The position numbers were made by a program, and so were the translations under genes. From Diadophis punctatus similis (taxonomy: Eukaryota; Chordata; Lepidosauria; Squamata; Dipsadidae): a DNA stretch of 64,000 bases. Below are positions 52,011 through 63,947 of the stretch, in pieces; position 1 is the first letter of the stretch; each line of letters starts with the position of its first letter. The stretch is taken from the NCBI GenBank assembly GCA_023053685.1, contig JALIGW010000002.1, forward strand, positions 242,413,677 through 242,477,676, read 5' to 3'. A model generated the notes under the pieces. The model searched no databases. It saw nothing but the letters and a program-made list of their open reading frames with translations, and was not told where the DNA came from.

Positions 52011-54040
52011 ATTTATTTATTTATTTATTTATTTATTTAAGCATTCTTATATGCCGCCCAGCTCCCGCAGGACTCAGGGTGGCGTACAACATAAGGAAAG
52101 AACAGCTAATAAAAACCAATAATAACAAGTAAAATGAGTACAAAAATTAAAACAAACCATCATTCATACATGGGGGAATTGATCTCTATTTCACCCCGCC
52201 TGCAGGAAGAGCCATGTTTTAACGGCTTTACGGAAGGCCAACAGGGTGGGGATAATCCGGATCTCCAGGGGAAGTTGGTTCCAGAGAGATGGAGCTCCCA
52301 CAGAGAAAGCTCTCCCCCACGGTCCCACCAACCGGCATTGCTTGGTTGATGGGACCTGGAGGAGACCAACTCTGTGGGACCTAAAAGGGTCATAGGGAGG
52401 TATGTAGTAGGATGTGGTCCCAGAGGTAACCTGGCCCAGAGTCATGTAGGGCTTTAAAGGTTAAAATCAACACCTAAAATTGCGTCCGGAGACTAATGGG
52501 CAACCAATGCAGCTGGCAGAGAATGGGTGTTATGTGGGTGTATCTTGGAACACCCACTACAGCTCGCGCAGCTGCATTTTGCACCAGTTGAAGTCTCCGG
52601 ATACTCTTCAAGGGTAGCCGCATGTAGAGTGCATTACAGTTGTCCAGCCTTGAGGTGATCAGGGCATGAGTGACCATGAGTAAGGCCTCCCTCTCCAAGT
52701 AGGGTTTCAATTGGTGCACCAGGCGAACCTGTGCAAAGGTCCCCCTAGCCACAGCTGACAGATGTTGATCCAATTTTAGCTGTGGATCTAGGAGAACACC
52801 AAAATTGCGAAACCATTCCGAGGGAGTTAATTTCTCTCCCCCAAGAACCAAGGAGGGACAGTCGACATAATCCTTAGGGGGCAATATCCATAGCCACTCA
52901 GTTTTGTCAGGGTTGAGCTTGAGCCTGTTCATTCCCATCCAGACCCTAACATCATCCAGGCATCAGCACATTACATCCACTGCTTCCCTGAATTGAGACG
53001 GGGTGGAGATGTACAGCTGGGTATCATCAGCATATTGCTGGAACCTCACCCCATGTCGTCGGATGATCTCACCCAACGGTTTCATGTAGATGTTAAACAG
53101 GATTGGTGAGAGGACCGAGCCCAGAGGCACCCCATAAATCAGGGGCCTAGGGCTTTACCTCTGTCCACCTGTCAACACTGACTGTGTCCTGTCGTAGTGG
53201 TAGGAAGAGAACCACCATGAAATGGTGCCTCCCACTCCCAACTCACCGAGTCAGCACAGAAGGATACCATAGTCAATGGTATCGAAAGCTGCTGAGAGGT
53301 CAAATAGCACCAGGATGGAGGAATAGCCACCATCCCGGGCTCGCCAGAGATCATCCATCAGGGTGACCAAAGCAGTTTCTGTGTTGTAGCCGAACCTGAA
53401 ACCCGATTGAAAGGAATCTAGATAATCAGTGTCATCCAATAATCATAGGAGCTGGAGCGCCACCACTTTCTCTACAACCTTACCCACAAAGGGCAGGTTG
53501 GAGACTGGATGGAAGTTCTTTAAATCCGTTGGGTCCAGGGAAGGCTTCTTGAGGAGAGGCCGCACCACCACAATTTTTAAGGGTTGCGGCATGGATCCCT
53601 ATCTCAAAGAAGCATTCACAACCACCTGGAGCCAGCCACGTGAAACTTCCCTGCTGGCTGAAACCAGCCAGGAGGGACATGGGTCCAACAGACAAGTGGA
53701 GGCGCTCATCGCTCCCATGGCCTTGTCTACATCCTCAGGAGTGACTGGCTCAAATTCATCCCATAAAACCGGACTAAGTCTGGTCCCTGTCAACTCGGCT
53801 GGCCCTATCCAATCGGAGTCCAGATTCGTCCGTATCTCAGTGACTTTATCCACCAGAAACTGAGCAAATTCCTCAGCTCTGCCCTGCAAGTGCTCCTCGC
53901 CTTCCCCCTTAGCAAGGAGAGAACGAGACACCCTAAACAGGGCGGCTGGACGATTGTGATCGATGGCGATTCTGTGAATGCCTTTGGAGTGGACTGACAG
54001 GGTATGGAGCACTGTGAGCTGGGCCTGCATTTGGGAATGA
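52011..54040 (-). mobile_element. L2/CR1-like LINE, copy b (minus), broken
   Basis: The tail (TTTA)n plus ATGCCGCCCAGCTCCCG is at 52013-52080. RT parts are at 52100-53500 (CNALYMRLPLK, LNPDKTEWLW, SAAFDTIDYG, FRFGYNTETALVT). The linker is at 53600-54030 (LLDPCPSWLVSASREV, EEFAQFLVDK). Frameshifts and stops throughout. Confidence 0.75.
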
Positions 54041-55264
54041 GAGCTGTGACTATTAGGTCCTCAACACGGTCCTCAACACAGACTATGGAGATCGCCGCCT
54101 CCATTATTTTCATAGTGGCAGCTTGTTCCGGGAATTAGCTCCAACCTTTGATGTCCTTGGGAACATTTATAAAGCGCTACCATTACCGCCTCTATTACTG
54201 TTTGTTTTACCATCATTCTGGCTGCTTTGTAGGAGTTTAACTTTGCATTAAAAGCACAGAGGTACTTTACGAGCGCTGCACCCTCCATTGCCGCCAGCTG
54301 TACCCAGGAAGACTTTTTGAGCCTGAGGCGACTAAGGCATTGTGGTTGTTCTATCTATTACCAACTCTGTCTCTGTGGGCGTCCCAGGTCGTTTTAATGA
54401 TCATTACGATGGGGGACGAAGATGTGGTGGATTATTACGGTGACCAGCACTTGTCCCTGGTGTTTAGGCTCCTGGCGGGGGAGCCCCCCCTCAGGTAGAG
54501 GTCAATGTCGTGCCAAGGCCGACATATGCACCTTGGTGGGAGGGAGAGACACGCGACCGGGGGATTGATGGTTGCCAAAACAACAAACTCTTATCAGCAG
54601 TTAAATGCCTGACGCCGGTGATTAACGTCCTGTTGCATGAGACACCGAGAAAGCCAAGCACAGAGAAACGCTGCAACCGGAAGAGGCAATCTAAGCCATG
54701 TCCAGCTGAGAGGGGAGGGCTTCACAGCACTGGATGGTGGTTTGGGGGGAGGGAATGGTGAGGTTTTGCATAAATAGCACTGAGAGGAGGATGATCTCAG
54801 AGCTGACTTTGACCTGAATGGGATCGGCATGGTCTGAGTTCTTATCTGTAGCGTGATTAAAAGTTGAAGTCCTTACTTTTGAAAGTGTCTTGAAGTCATT
54901 AACGCACAGGTTTGACTAGCCAGTCCGACAGTCAATTGCATACCAAGGGGAGGGGGATTGTGGACTCCTAAAGACATTTGAGCAAGGGAGATTTTTCACA
55001 ACCCCTGGATTATCGACCCCCTGATGACCACTATTATGCCATGAAGAATAGTAAATGTTTACAGATTTTAAGAACTGGAGACTTTTTGATCTTCCCAAAG
55101 TTTCTCCATAGGAGTTCTCAAGGATATTGTATGAAAAAGGACAGATTGGGAGGCCGAGGTGAGGCAGGGGATCTGTCTTCCCAGCATACCCTTATTTGGA
55201 TGGTTCCTCCTTCTGTTTAAAACTGTGTCTTCCTCCTCTGATATATAGTGTGGCTATTATAACA
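54041..55264. other. Unclassified repeat-like sequence
   Basis: It is not alignable with the neighbouring LINEs. 54360-54640 has a broken plus-strand frame (YYGDQHLSLVFRLLAGEPP). 54650-54920 is LTR-like: GAGAGGGGAGGG purine tract, CATAAATAGCAC TATA-like box and AGTCCGACAG end. 54935-54960 has another purine tract. An LTR-retroelement remnant is possible but unproven. Confidence 0.35.
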
Positions 55265-55671
55265 CGTGGGAATCTGCACCCTCATAGGATCCCTGCCCCG
55301 GGAGATTGTCGGGTGTGAGACACTCCTTCTGAAGTTGGACTTAGGGGTCCAGGTGGGCCTTTTGCTAGAATACCTGCCTCCCCGCTACGTTACTAAGGCC
55401 CTGCCCGAGCTACTTGAGGTGATAGCCGGCCTGGCGGTGGAGTTCCCTAGGCTTATGATGCTGGGGGACTTTAACCTGCCTTCAGCTGGTGAAACCTCTG
55501 GTGTAGCTCAGGAGTTCATGGATTCCATGACAACCATGGACCTGACCCAAGTAATCCAGGGTCCGACTCATGAGGGAGGCCACACGCTTGACCTAGTGTT
55601 TCTTTCGGGGCAGTGGAGAGATGATCTGAAGACAGGGGATATAGTCACCATCCCATTGTCATGGTCAGATC
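55265..55671 (+). mobile_element. L2/CR1-like LINE, copy d, endonuclease part (plus)
   Basis: The frame 55266-55754 contains the APE endonuclease segment EFPRLMMLGDFNLPS, then GGHTLDLVFLSGQWRDDL, and is cut at TGGTCAGATC by a solo LTR. It continues at 57480 after two insertions. Confidence 0.75.
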
Positions 55672-56001
55672 TGTCACGCAGTGATTTTTATATTGCCTGT
55701 TACATGTATATGCAGGGAGCTGCATCCCTATCTAATATAATGGTTTATTCCTGAGCACGTGATTGATATGTTCCTAGTACGCATGTGTACATTCCATTCT
55801 CTCTGTCCATTCCTTCTGTTCAAGCTTCTGTGGAAGCAAGACGTGTTTTTATAGCAAAGATGTAATTAATGAGAATTTATTGTTTTTGTACTGAAATAAA
55901 TATTTCTATTTAGAACTTTAAACTGCGGTTTCATTTCTAATGTCAGAGTTCCAGGAAAAGATCTATTTTCACCTCTAATGAGAGTTATTCTCATCCTGAC
56001 A
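55672..56001 (+). mobile_element. Solo LTR of the Copia-A family
   Basis: 330 bp, TGTCACGCAGTG to TCATCCTGACA. It shares blocks with the Copia-A 3' LTR (GTACGCATGTGTACATTCC versus CTACGCATGT/CTACATTCC; CTGAAATAAATATTT; AAACTGCGGTTTC). Flanks are AGATC and AGATT (4 of 5). It was inserted into LINE copy d. Confidence 0.75.
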
Positions 56002-56002
56002 A

Positions 56003-56003
56003 G

Positions 56004-56099
<96 letters not shown>

Positions 56100-56120
56100 T
56101 TTGTTTGTTTGTTTGTTTGT

Positions 56121-56187
<67 letters not shown>

Positions 56188-56190
56188 TTT
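56003..56190. repeat. (TTTA)n with a (TTTG)n block
   Basis: About 47 tetranucleotide units. It is the expanded tail of LINE copy c. Confidence 0.95.
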
Positions 56191-57480
56191 TCTATGCCTC
56201 CCTACTCCCTCAGGACTCAGGGCGGCGTACAACATTTTATGAAAACTCCAAACAAATCATTAAAAAAAGCAATTTTTAAAAAACAGTTTAAAAACATATA
56301 AACAACATACAGTATATACCTGGGGGAGAAATCAGATATAAAGTCATCTCAAACTCACCCCACCTGCAGGAAGAGCCATGTCTTAATGGCTTTTTGGAAG
56401 GCCAGCAGGGTGGGGATAATTTGGATCTCTGGAGGCAGTTGGTTCCAGAGAGCAGGGGCCCCTACCTAGAAGGCCCTCCCCCTAGGCAACACCAGTTGAC
56501 ACTGTTTGGCTGATGGGACCTGGAGGAGACCCACTCTGTGGGACCTAACCGGTCGAAGGGAAGAATGAGGCAGAATGCGGTCCCGGAGATAGCCTGGTCC
56601 TAAGCCATGTAGGGCTTTAAAGATGATGATCAGCACCTTGAATTGTACCCGGAGACTAATGGGCAACCAATGCAGCTGGCGGAGTATAGGTGTTACATGG
56701 GTGTACCTTGAAACACCCACCACAGCACACGCAGCTGCATTTTGCACCAGTGGGAGTCTTTGAATACTCTTCAAGGGCAGCCCCATGTAGAGCACATTGC
56801 AGTAGTCCAATCAAGAGGTGACAAGGGCATGAGTGACCGTGAGTAGAGCCTCCTTCTCCAAGTATGGTCGCAATTGGTGCACCAGGCAAACATGTGCAAA
56901 AACCGCCCTAGCCACAGCTGTAAGGTGTTGGTCTAATTTTAGCTGTGGATCTAGGAGGACTCCCAAATTGCGAACCCGTTCTGAGGGAGTTAATTTTTCT
57001 CCCTCTAGAACCAAGGAGGGACAATCGACATGGTCCTTAGGATGCAATATCCAGAGCCACTCATTCTTGTCGGGGTTGAATCTGAGTCTGTTTCTCCCCA
57101 TCCAGATCCCAACGTTGTCCAGGCACCGGCACATCACATCAACCACCTGCCTGAATTGAGACGGGGTGGTGATGTACAGCTGGGTGTCATCAGCGTACTG
57201 TTGGAAACTCACCCCATGTCTACAGATGATCTCCCCCAGCGGTTTCATGTAAATGTTAAACAGGATGGGAGAGAGGACCGAACCCTGAGGCACCCCACAA
57301 GTCAGGGGCGTAGAGGACGACCTCTGCCCACCTGCTAACACCGATTGCATCCTGTCAGCGAGATAAGAGGAGAACCACTGCAAAATGGTGCCTCCCACTC
57401 CCAACTCGCCGAGACGATGCAGAAGGATACCATGGTCGATGGTATCGAAAGCCGCTGAGAGGTCAAGTAGCACCAGGATG
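56191..57480 (-). mobile_element. L2/CR1-like LINE, copy c (minus), inserted in copy d
   Basis: The tail signature CTCCCTCAGGACTCAGGGCG is at 56205. The RT frame 57770-56811 (minus, extending across the boundary) carries [43 protein letters not shown] and LNLGVLLDPQLKLDQH-type motifs. 56810-56466 has CNVLYMGLPLKS and LHWLPISLRVQF. It is 5'-truncated at about 57480 (AGCACCAGGATG), where copy d resumes. Confidence 0.75.
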
Positions 57481-59960
57481 GATTTCCTACTGAGGTTGGA
57501 TTTCGCAGCCCCATTCCTCCCCTGCAGGGAGGTGGGACTGACTAGGTGGTTCCACCCCAGGCGCCTAATGGAGCCGGAAGGATTCCAGAGGGAACTTGGG
57601 GAAATACCTGAAACCCTAGTACACAATTCGGCTGAGTCCCTGGTGGCTGCCTGGAACAGCGCAGCATCAGGGGCATTAGACCAGATTGCACCTTTGCGAC
57701 CTCTCCGTGGAAGTGGATCCCGGAAAGCCCCCTGGGTTACCGAGGAGCTCCGGGAGATGAAACGCCACAAAAGACGTCTGGAGCGAAGCTAGAGAGCCAG
57801 TAAAACCAAATCCAATCGAGCACTTCTAAGAACTTTTATTAAGCCCTATTTAGTGGCGATAGGGGTGGCAAAATGATCTCATTTTTCTGCTCTTATTGCG
57901 TCCGCAGATTCTCGTCGAGCCACCTTGTTTAGGGTGACTCGCGCCCTCCTTGCTAAAGGGGGGAGTGAGGAACACTTGCAAGGTAGAGCTGAGGAATTCA
58001 CACAGTTTCTGACAGATAAAGTCACTCAGATCCAGTCGAATCTGGACTCCGGCTGGGCAGAGTCCATTGAGTTGACAGGAACAAGTCTTAGTCTAGCGTT
58101 GTGGGAGGAGTTTGAGCCTGTCTCTCCTGAGGAGGTGGACATGGCCTTGGGTGCGATGAGTGCTTCCACCTGTTTATTGGACCCGTGCCCCTCTTGGCTG
58201 GTCTTGGCCAGCAGAGAAGTGGCACGCGGCTGGATCCAGGCTGTGGTCACAGCTTCTTTTAAAGAGGGATCCGTACCGCAGCCGTTAAAAGTTGCAGTGG
58301 TGAGACCCCTCCTTAAGAAGCCTTCCCTGGATCCAGCAGACTTGAAGAACTTTTGTCCGGTCTCCAACTTACCCTTTATAGCTAAAGTTGTAGAGAAGGT
58401 GGTGGCTTCTCAGCTTCTGCGGCTATTGGAGGAAACTGATCATCTAGACTCCTATCAGTTTGGTTTCAAGCGCAGCTACAGTACAGAAACTGCCCTGGTC
58501 ACCCTGATGGATGATCTCAGGTGAGCTCAGGATGGGGGAAATTCCTCCATCCTGATGCTACTTGACCTCTCAGCGGCTTTCGATACCATCGACCATGGTA
58601 TCCTTCTGCATCGTCTCGGTGAGTTGGGAGTGGGAGGCACTGTTTTGCAGTGGTTCTCCTCTTATTTCACCAACAGGATGCAGTCGGTGTTAACAGGAGA
58701 GCAGAGGTTGTCTCCTAGGCCCCTGACCTGTGGGGTGCCTCAGGGTTCGGTCCTGTCGCCCACCCTGTTTAACATTTAGATGAAACCGCTGGGGGAGATC
58801 ATCCGTAGATACGGGGTGAGTTTTCAACAGTACGCTGATGACACCCAGCTGTACATCACCACCCCGTCTAAATTCAGGGAGGCAGTCGATGTAATGTGCC
58901 GATGCCTGGACGACGTTAGGACCTGGATGGGGAGGAACAGACTCAGACTCAACCCCGACAAGACTGAGTGGCTCTGGGTATTGCCTCCTAAGGACCATGA
59001 CAACTGTCCCTCCTTGGTTCTTGAGGGAGGAAAATTATCTCCCTCAGAACAGGTTTGCAATTTGGGAGTCCTCCTAGGTCCACAGCTAAAATTATTTATT
59101 TATTTATTTATTTGGCTTTCTTATATGCCGCCCAACTCCTGAGGGACTCAGGGCGGCGAGACCAACACCTTACAGCTGTGGCTAGGGCGGCTTTTGCACA
59201 GGTTCGCCTGGTGCACCAATTGCGACCATACTTGGAGGAGGAGGCTCTGCTCACGGTCACTCATGCCCTTTTCACCTCTTGATTGGACTATTGCAATGCG
59301 ATTGGACTATTGCAATGTGCTCTAAATGAGGCTACCATTGAAGAGTATTCGGAGACTCCAGCTGTTGCAAAATGCGGCTGCGCGTGCTGTGGTGGGTGTG
59401 TCAAGATACACCCTTGTAACACCCATACTCCGCCAGCTGCATTGGCTGCCCATTGGTCTCCAGGTACAATTCAAGGTATTGATCATCATCTTTAAAGCCC
59501 TACATGGCTTAGGACCAGGTTACCTCCGGGACCGCATTCTGCCTTATACTTCCTTCTGACTGGTTAAGTCCCACAGAGTGGGTCTCCTCCAGGTCCCTTC
59601 AGCCAAACAATACTGACTGGCGGGCCCTAGGGGGAGGGCCTTCTCTGTGGGGTGCCCCGCACTTGGAACCAACTTCCCCCAGAGATCCGAATTATCCCCA
59701 CCCTGCTGGCCTTCCGGAAAGCCATTAAGACATGGCTCTTCCTGCGGGCAGGGGTCTGAGACAATTTTATATCCGAGATCTCCCCCTGTATGTATGTTGT
59801 TGGACGTCTTTTTTAACTTTTAACTTTTTAAAACTGTTTTTAAATAAGTTTAGTGTTCTCTTAAAATGTTGTACGCCGCCCTGAGTCCTTAGGGAGTAGG
59901 GCGGCATAGAAGAACCTAATAAATAAATAAATAAATAAATAAATCGGCGGATGCAATAAG
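57481..59960 (+). mobile_element. L2/CR1-like LINE, copy d, main part (plus)
   Basis: It resumes the endonuclease end (LRLDFAAPFLP, 57490), linker (57600-58250), then RT: ADLKNFCPVSNLPFIAKVVEKV, LDLSAAFDTIDHGILLHRLG (58560), CGVPQGSVLSP (58730), [10 protein letters not shown] (58830), LNPDKTEWLW (58960). There is a stop at 58779 and others. A 65-bp piece of an L2 tail (TTTATTTATTTGGC...GGGCGGCG) is inserted at 59093-59158. An 18-bp tandem duplication (GATTGGACTATTGCAATG) lies at 59280-59316. It ends GTACGCCGCCCTGAGTCC plus (AAAT)n at 59944. Confidence 0.8.
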
Positions 59961-60600
59961 AGCGGAGAAATGCAAGCATTTTTCCGCCCGTATTGCCACT
60001 AAATAGGACCTAATAAAGGTTCTTAGCAGTGTTCGATCAGATTTAGCTTTCTCCAGTGTCGCTCTAGACTGCCACTCCACCACCCCTTCCCTGGAGTCGC
60101 GGCTGATGAAAAACCTAAAACCTGTCCGGGCAGATCTCTGAGTGGGGAACACCCCCCTCTTGATGCAGCCAGGTCTCAGTTATGCATGCCAGGTCAGCCC
60201 CCTCTTCCAGAATTAAATCCTGAATGAGGGGTGCTTTGTTAACAACAGACCTGGCATTAAGCAGCAGCAGCCTGAAGCCAGGGTCCTGACATCCCAAGTC
60301 ACCAGGTATACGAGAGGGGCCGGAACAAGTAATCACTGTGAAACAGCAAGTCCTAGTTCCCCGAGAGCAGCCTACCCCTTGCTCATCATATCTACCTCTC
60401 CCAGTTATGACCGTAATACTCTGGCTCTCAAACACTATAGAGATCTCTTCCTCCACATCTACGACCCTTCTTCTTCCCAGCAGGCAAGCCTCCCCATTCA
60501 TACCAAGCCCCAAGTGATTGGATTGGCCAAACCTGTTGCCTTTTTGTAGCACACGGTGGATAAGATGGTTCTCGTCCTTCTCCTTTAGGTTCCTTCTCAA
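59945..60600 (-). mobile_element. L2/CR1-like LINE, copy e (minus), 5' part
   Basis: The minus strand has LLLNARSVVNKAPLIQDLI and DLACITETWLHQEGG, the N-terminus of an APE endonuclease, at about 60260-60130. After a large internal deletion comes the linker SDRTLLRTFIRSYLVAI (60040-59980). Confidence 0.7.
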
Positions 60601-60640
60601 ACAGAACTAAGTTTTATGGATCCTCACTGGAACCCCATAC

Positions 60641-61435
60641 CTGCCATGGCTGCAGCATTGGAGCTCCCAATCTCTTTTCCATTTTCTTCCTTCTCCACCT
60701 GGATCTGGAGGAATATGCAGCATTCAAGGCATGTGACAGAGTCCTAATGAGAGCGTAAACATGGTGCTTATTTTGGATCCAGATCTTGTTCCTTTTATTT
60801 TGGGTCTCCAATGGCCCTTTCTGGGTGCATCTTCTCCGACCTTTGACGGAAAAGACATGCTTTGAAAAAGAACAGTTAAAGGTCTTATATTCCAAATGGC
60901 GTTCCACAAACAGATTGGGTTTGAACTCATCACCTTCTATCCTTTCCCCCCCCCCCTGAAAATTAAAGGTCCAAACACTATGAGCATATTTGAAAAGTCT
61001 GTGCTTTTCCATTTGATATTGTCCTAAGACTGCGATGATCCAGACTTTCCCTTTAATGTGTCCTAAGAAACATTCAATTATTAAATGATGAGGGATAATT
61101 CTGTCCAAAAAAGGAATGTATTCCGTGAAGTGAACAAAGACGTTGACTTGTCTCCACTTAGAGATGACATTCCTGATGGGCTCTGTATGTCCAGTCACTG
61201 AAAATCGTTGTGATATAACAACACAAATTCCATTCCTGAAAAGCATAGGAGTAAATGTCCTCAAGAAATGCTCTCCCTCCTCTGTGTCTGAAGCAAACAG
61301 ACCAATCAAGATCCATTTGAAATGGAAGAGCAGTTGGACAATTCTTGGATAATGGAACCCTAATTTGGTGAACATACGATAGAAAAAGGGAAATTGACTT
61401 TTATCACTCAGATCTACTGAAGACATTCTACTGAT
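60641..61435 (-). CDS. V2R-2 exon 3, ligand-binding domain
   Basis: 795 nt (265 codons), phase 0. The acceptor is TGATCTGAAAACAG-side TTCAG before 61435, and the donor CAG/GTATGG at 60641/60640. Motifs are QFPFFYRMFTKLGFHYP, IVQLLFHFKWILIGLFASD, GICVVISQRFS, SKWRQVNVFV and CSFSKHVFSVKGRRRC, ending LQPWQ. It is the direct paralogue of V2R-1 exon 3. Intact, although the gene as a whole has a stop in exon 4. Confidence 0.92.
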
Positions 61436-61725
61436 CTGAAAACACAATGAAGAATACTTGGTTATATTGGGGGTTAGATCAAGATAAATATATTTAATAA
61501 ATAAATCTTGATTCTTGAGCACATATTAGAATAGTTTATTGTTAAATAATCATGAGCCATACAAAATACAAAACAGAAAATATTAATAAGATAAAAAACA
61601 TAACATAAAAAATAAAAGGATCAAATTAAGCAAAAAGAAGAATGCAAATCCTATTTCTGTATCACCACTACAATTTACTGCTATCAGATCCACATATGCA
61701 CAGAGAGTAAAACACCGACACAAAC

Positions 61726-62023
61726 CTGTGGGACTTTGTAGGTGGCTACTAATGTTGACATCTGGATGGAGACATCACTATCAGCTCGATCAAGAAGAGC
61801 TAAAAGGTTATCCTTCCTTCCACAGCTGTAGTTGGGAACATTGTCTTCTCCAACAGAGAGAATGTCCAGCAAGGCATCTGAAGTGCCAATGGTGCTCAAA
61901 GAGTTGTCATGGATGTTGTAGCTAAGTGTGAGATTGTGCAGGAGCTGGGATTTCTTGTTGACCTCTTGAATGGCAAAAATGAAGCGTATGATTCTTGCCT
62001 TACCTTCATCAAAAGGTAAAATA
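61726..62023 (-). CDS. V2R-2 exon 2
   Basis: 298 nt. The acceptor is ATTTTACAG and the donor CCCACAG/GTTTGT. It encodes FIFAIQEVNKKSQLLHNLTL, NVPNYSCGRKDNLLALL and LVATYKVPQ. Exons 1 plus 2 total 522 nt, so exon 2 ends in phase 0. Intact. A trinucleotide array begins only 23 bp upstream of the acceptor. Confidence 0.9.
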
Positions 62024-62044
62024 CTGTAAAATAATATAAATTTT

Positions 62045-62045
<1 letters not shown>

Positions 62046-62134
<89 letters not shown>
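62046..62134. repeat. (ATC)n then (AAC)n compound microsatellite
   Basis: About 15 ATC followed by about 15 AAC units. The minus-strand Leu/Met-rich frame through it is not a gene. Confidence 0.95.
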
Positions 62135-62136
<2 letters not shown>

Positions 62137-62365
62137 AATACTTATTCTATTTTATTTCTATTGGTCCCCAAAGCCTATTAAGTCTTAATCCAATATTGAC
62201 CTAAAGCGAGATGGTAGTCACCCATCACCACTGAGTTTTCATGCATTTTGGGAAGATGGGATAGATATCGTCTTTCACCATTTCTTAGAATCAGAAATAT
62301 ACCATTATTTGTAGCAGTACTAATTTTCATCATCCCGGTAACTGGCTTGTAAAATAATTCAATTA

Positions 62366-62606
62366 TTAGCAATAGCAATAGCACTTAGACTTATATACTG
62401 CTTCATAGTGCTTTACAGCCCTCTCTAAGCGGTTTACAGAGTCAGCATATTGACCCCAACAATCTGGGTCCTCATTTTACCGACCTCAGAAGGATGGAAG
62501 GCTGAGTCAACCTTGAGCCGGTGAGATTTGAACAGCCGAACTGCAGCTAGCAGTCAGCTGAAGTAGCCTGTAGTGCTGCACTCTAACCACTGCACCACCT
62601 CGGCTC
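62366..62606 (-). mobile_element. tRNA-derived SINE, full length
   Basis: The minus strand starts GAGCCGAGGTGGTGCAGTGG (A box TGGTGCAGTGG) and has a B box GTTCAAATC. The body is GTAAAATGAGGACCCAGATTG, ending with CTATTG repeats. It lies in V2R-2 intron 1. Confidence 0.8.
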
Positions 62607-62989
62607 ATTCAAGGAGAATTATCATAAGAGGAAGAGGATTTTTGATAAATGACCCGAAAAGCAATTCTAAAGAATGTCATCAATTCCTATGAGGATTAGA
62701 CATTGAATAAAAATGAGTCATTATCAATATGTGGAAATAGGTTAGTCAGAGGCAACTACAACTCTTTCAATCACTACTTTAAGCAGTGGTCAAGAGTCAA
62801 ATGATGAACTCAGCACTGGACAAGAAAGGAAAAAAATCCGGACTTTTTTCAGGGTTTTTTTTTTCTGCTCCATGTTTGGATTTGACTCTCTTACACAAAA
62901 TAAGACAAAAAAAAGGAAGCCGGGACAATCAAAAAGGTTCAAAAATTAGAAATGCCCTTGCAGCATAGAAATGAATTAAAAAGAAAGCA

Positions 62990-63700
62990 GAAAAGAAGAG
63001 TATTAGAACTGCAACTGGACAGAATGCCTTGGTAAGACCACACTTGGAAAACTGCATCAATTTTTGGTTGCCATGATGTAAAAAGCATGTTGAGACTCTA
63101 GAAAGAGTGCAGAGAAGAGCAACAAAGATGATTAGGGGACTGGAGGCTAAAAGGTATAAAGAACGGTTGCAGGAACTGGGTATGTCTAGTTTAATGAAAA
63201 GAAGGATCAGGGGAGACATGATAGCAGTGTTCCAATATCTCAGGGGTTGCCACAAAGACGAGGGAGTCAAACTATTCTCCAAAGCACCTGAGAGCAGGAC
63301 AAGAAGCAATGGGTGGAAACTAAACAAGGAGAGGTTGACTCAGCCTTCCATCCTTCCAAGGTCGGTAAAATGAGGACCCAGATTGTTGGGGGCAATATGC
63401 TGAACTCTGTAAACCGCTTAGAGAGGGCTGTAAAGCACTATGAAGCGGTATATAAGAAAAGTGCTATTGCTATTGCTATTAAGTAACTTAGAACTAAAGA
63501 GAAATTACCTGACAGTTAGAACAATTAATCAGTGGAACAACTTGCCTCCAGAAGTTGTAAATGCTCCAACACTGGAAGTTTTTAAGAAGAGATTGGATAA
63601 CCATTTGTCTGAAATGGTATAGGGTTTCCTACCAAAGCAGGGGGTTGGACTAGAAGACCTCCAAGGTCCCTTCCAACTCTGTTATTCTATTCTATTCTAA
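62990..63700 (+). mobile_element. CR1-type LINE 3' fragment with a SINE inside
   Basis: Frame motifs are VQRRATKMIRGLE, SLMKRRIRGDMIAVFQYL, then, after 63480, NYLTVRTINQWNNLPPEVV and VFKKRLDNHLSEMV. CR1 3' end GGGGGTTGGACTAGAAGACC. The inserted SINE piece is 63336-63480. Confidence 0.82.
63336..63480 (+). mobile_element. 5'-truncated tRNA-derived SINE inside CR1
   Basis: GACTCAGCCTTCCATCCTTC to GCTATTGCTATTGCTATT, the same family as 62366-62606 but on the plus strand. CR1 sequence resumes directly after it. Confidence 0.8.
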
Positions 63701-63723
63701 CTGTATCACACCGAATGACTTAC

Positions 63724-63947
63724 GACTGAGGTTGATTAGAAGGAGCCACGCTGAAAGACAAAGTTACAGGCAATTTTCTTGTTGCACTGATGATTATACT
63801 AATATGATGGTCTCCTGGCCGATAATGGCTCCATGGTTTTTCTCCATCCTGGTTCTCTAAATTTAGCCGGCAGTTATTTCTAAGCTTCCCAGAGACTGGC
63901 TGCAACACCAGTGGCATCAGAAGCAGAAGCAGAAGCAGGAGGTCCAT
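63724..63947 (-). CDS. V2R-2 exon 1 with signal peptide
   Basis: 224 nt from ATG 63947. The donor is AGTC/GTAAGT at 63724/63723. It has a leucine-rich signal peptide (MDLLLLLLLLMPLVLQPVSG), then a Cys and the HYRPGDHHIS motif, matching the YxPGD segment of V1-type V2R exon 1. The six exons total 2556 nt (851 residues plus stop), the usual V2R size. All junction phases agree. Confidence 0.87.
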
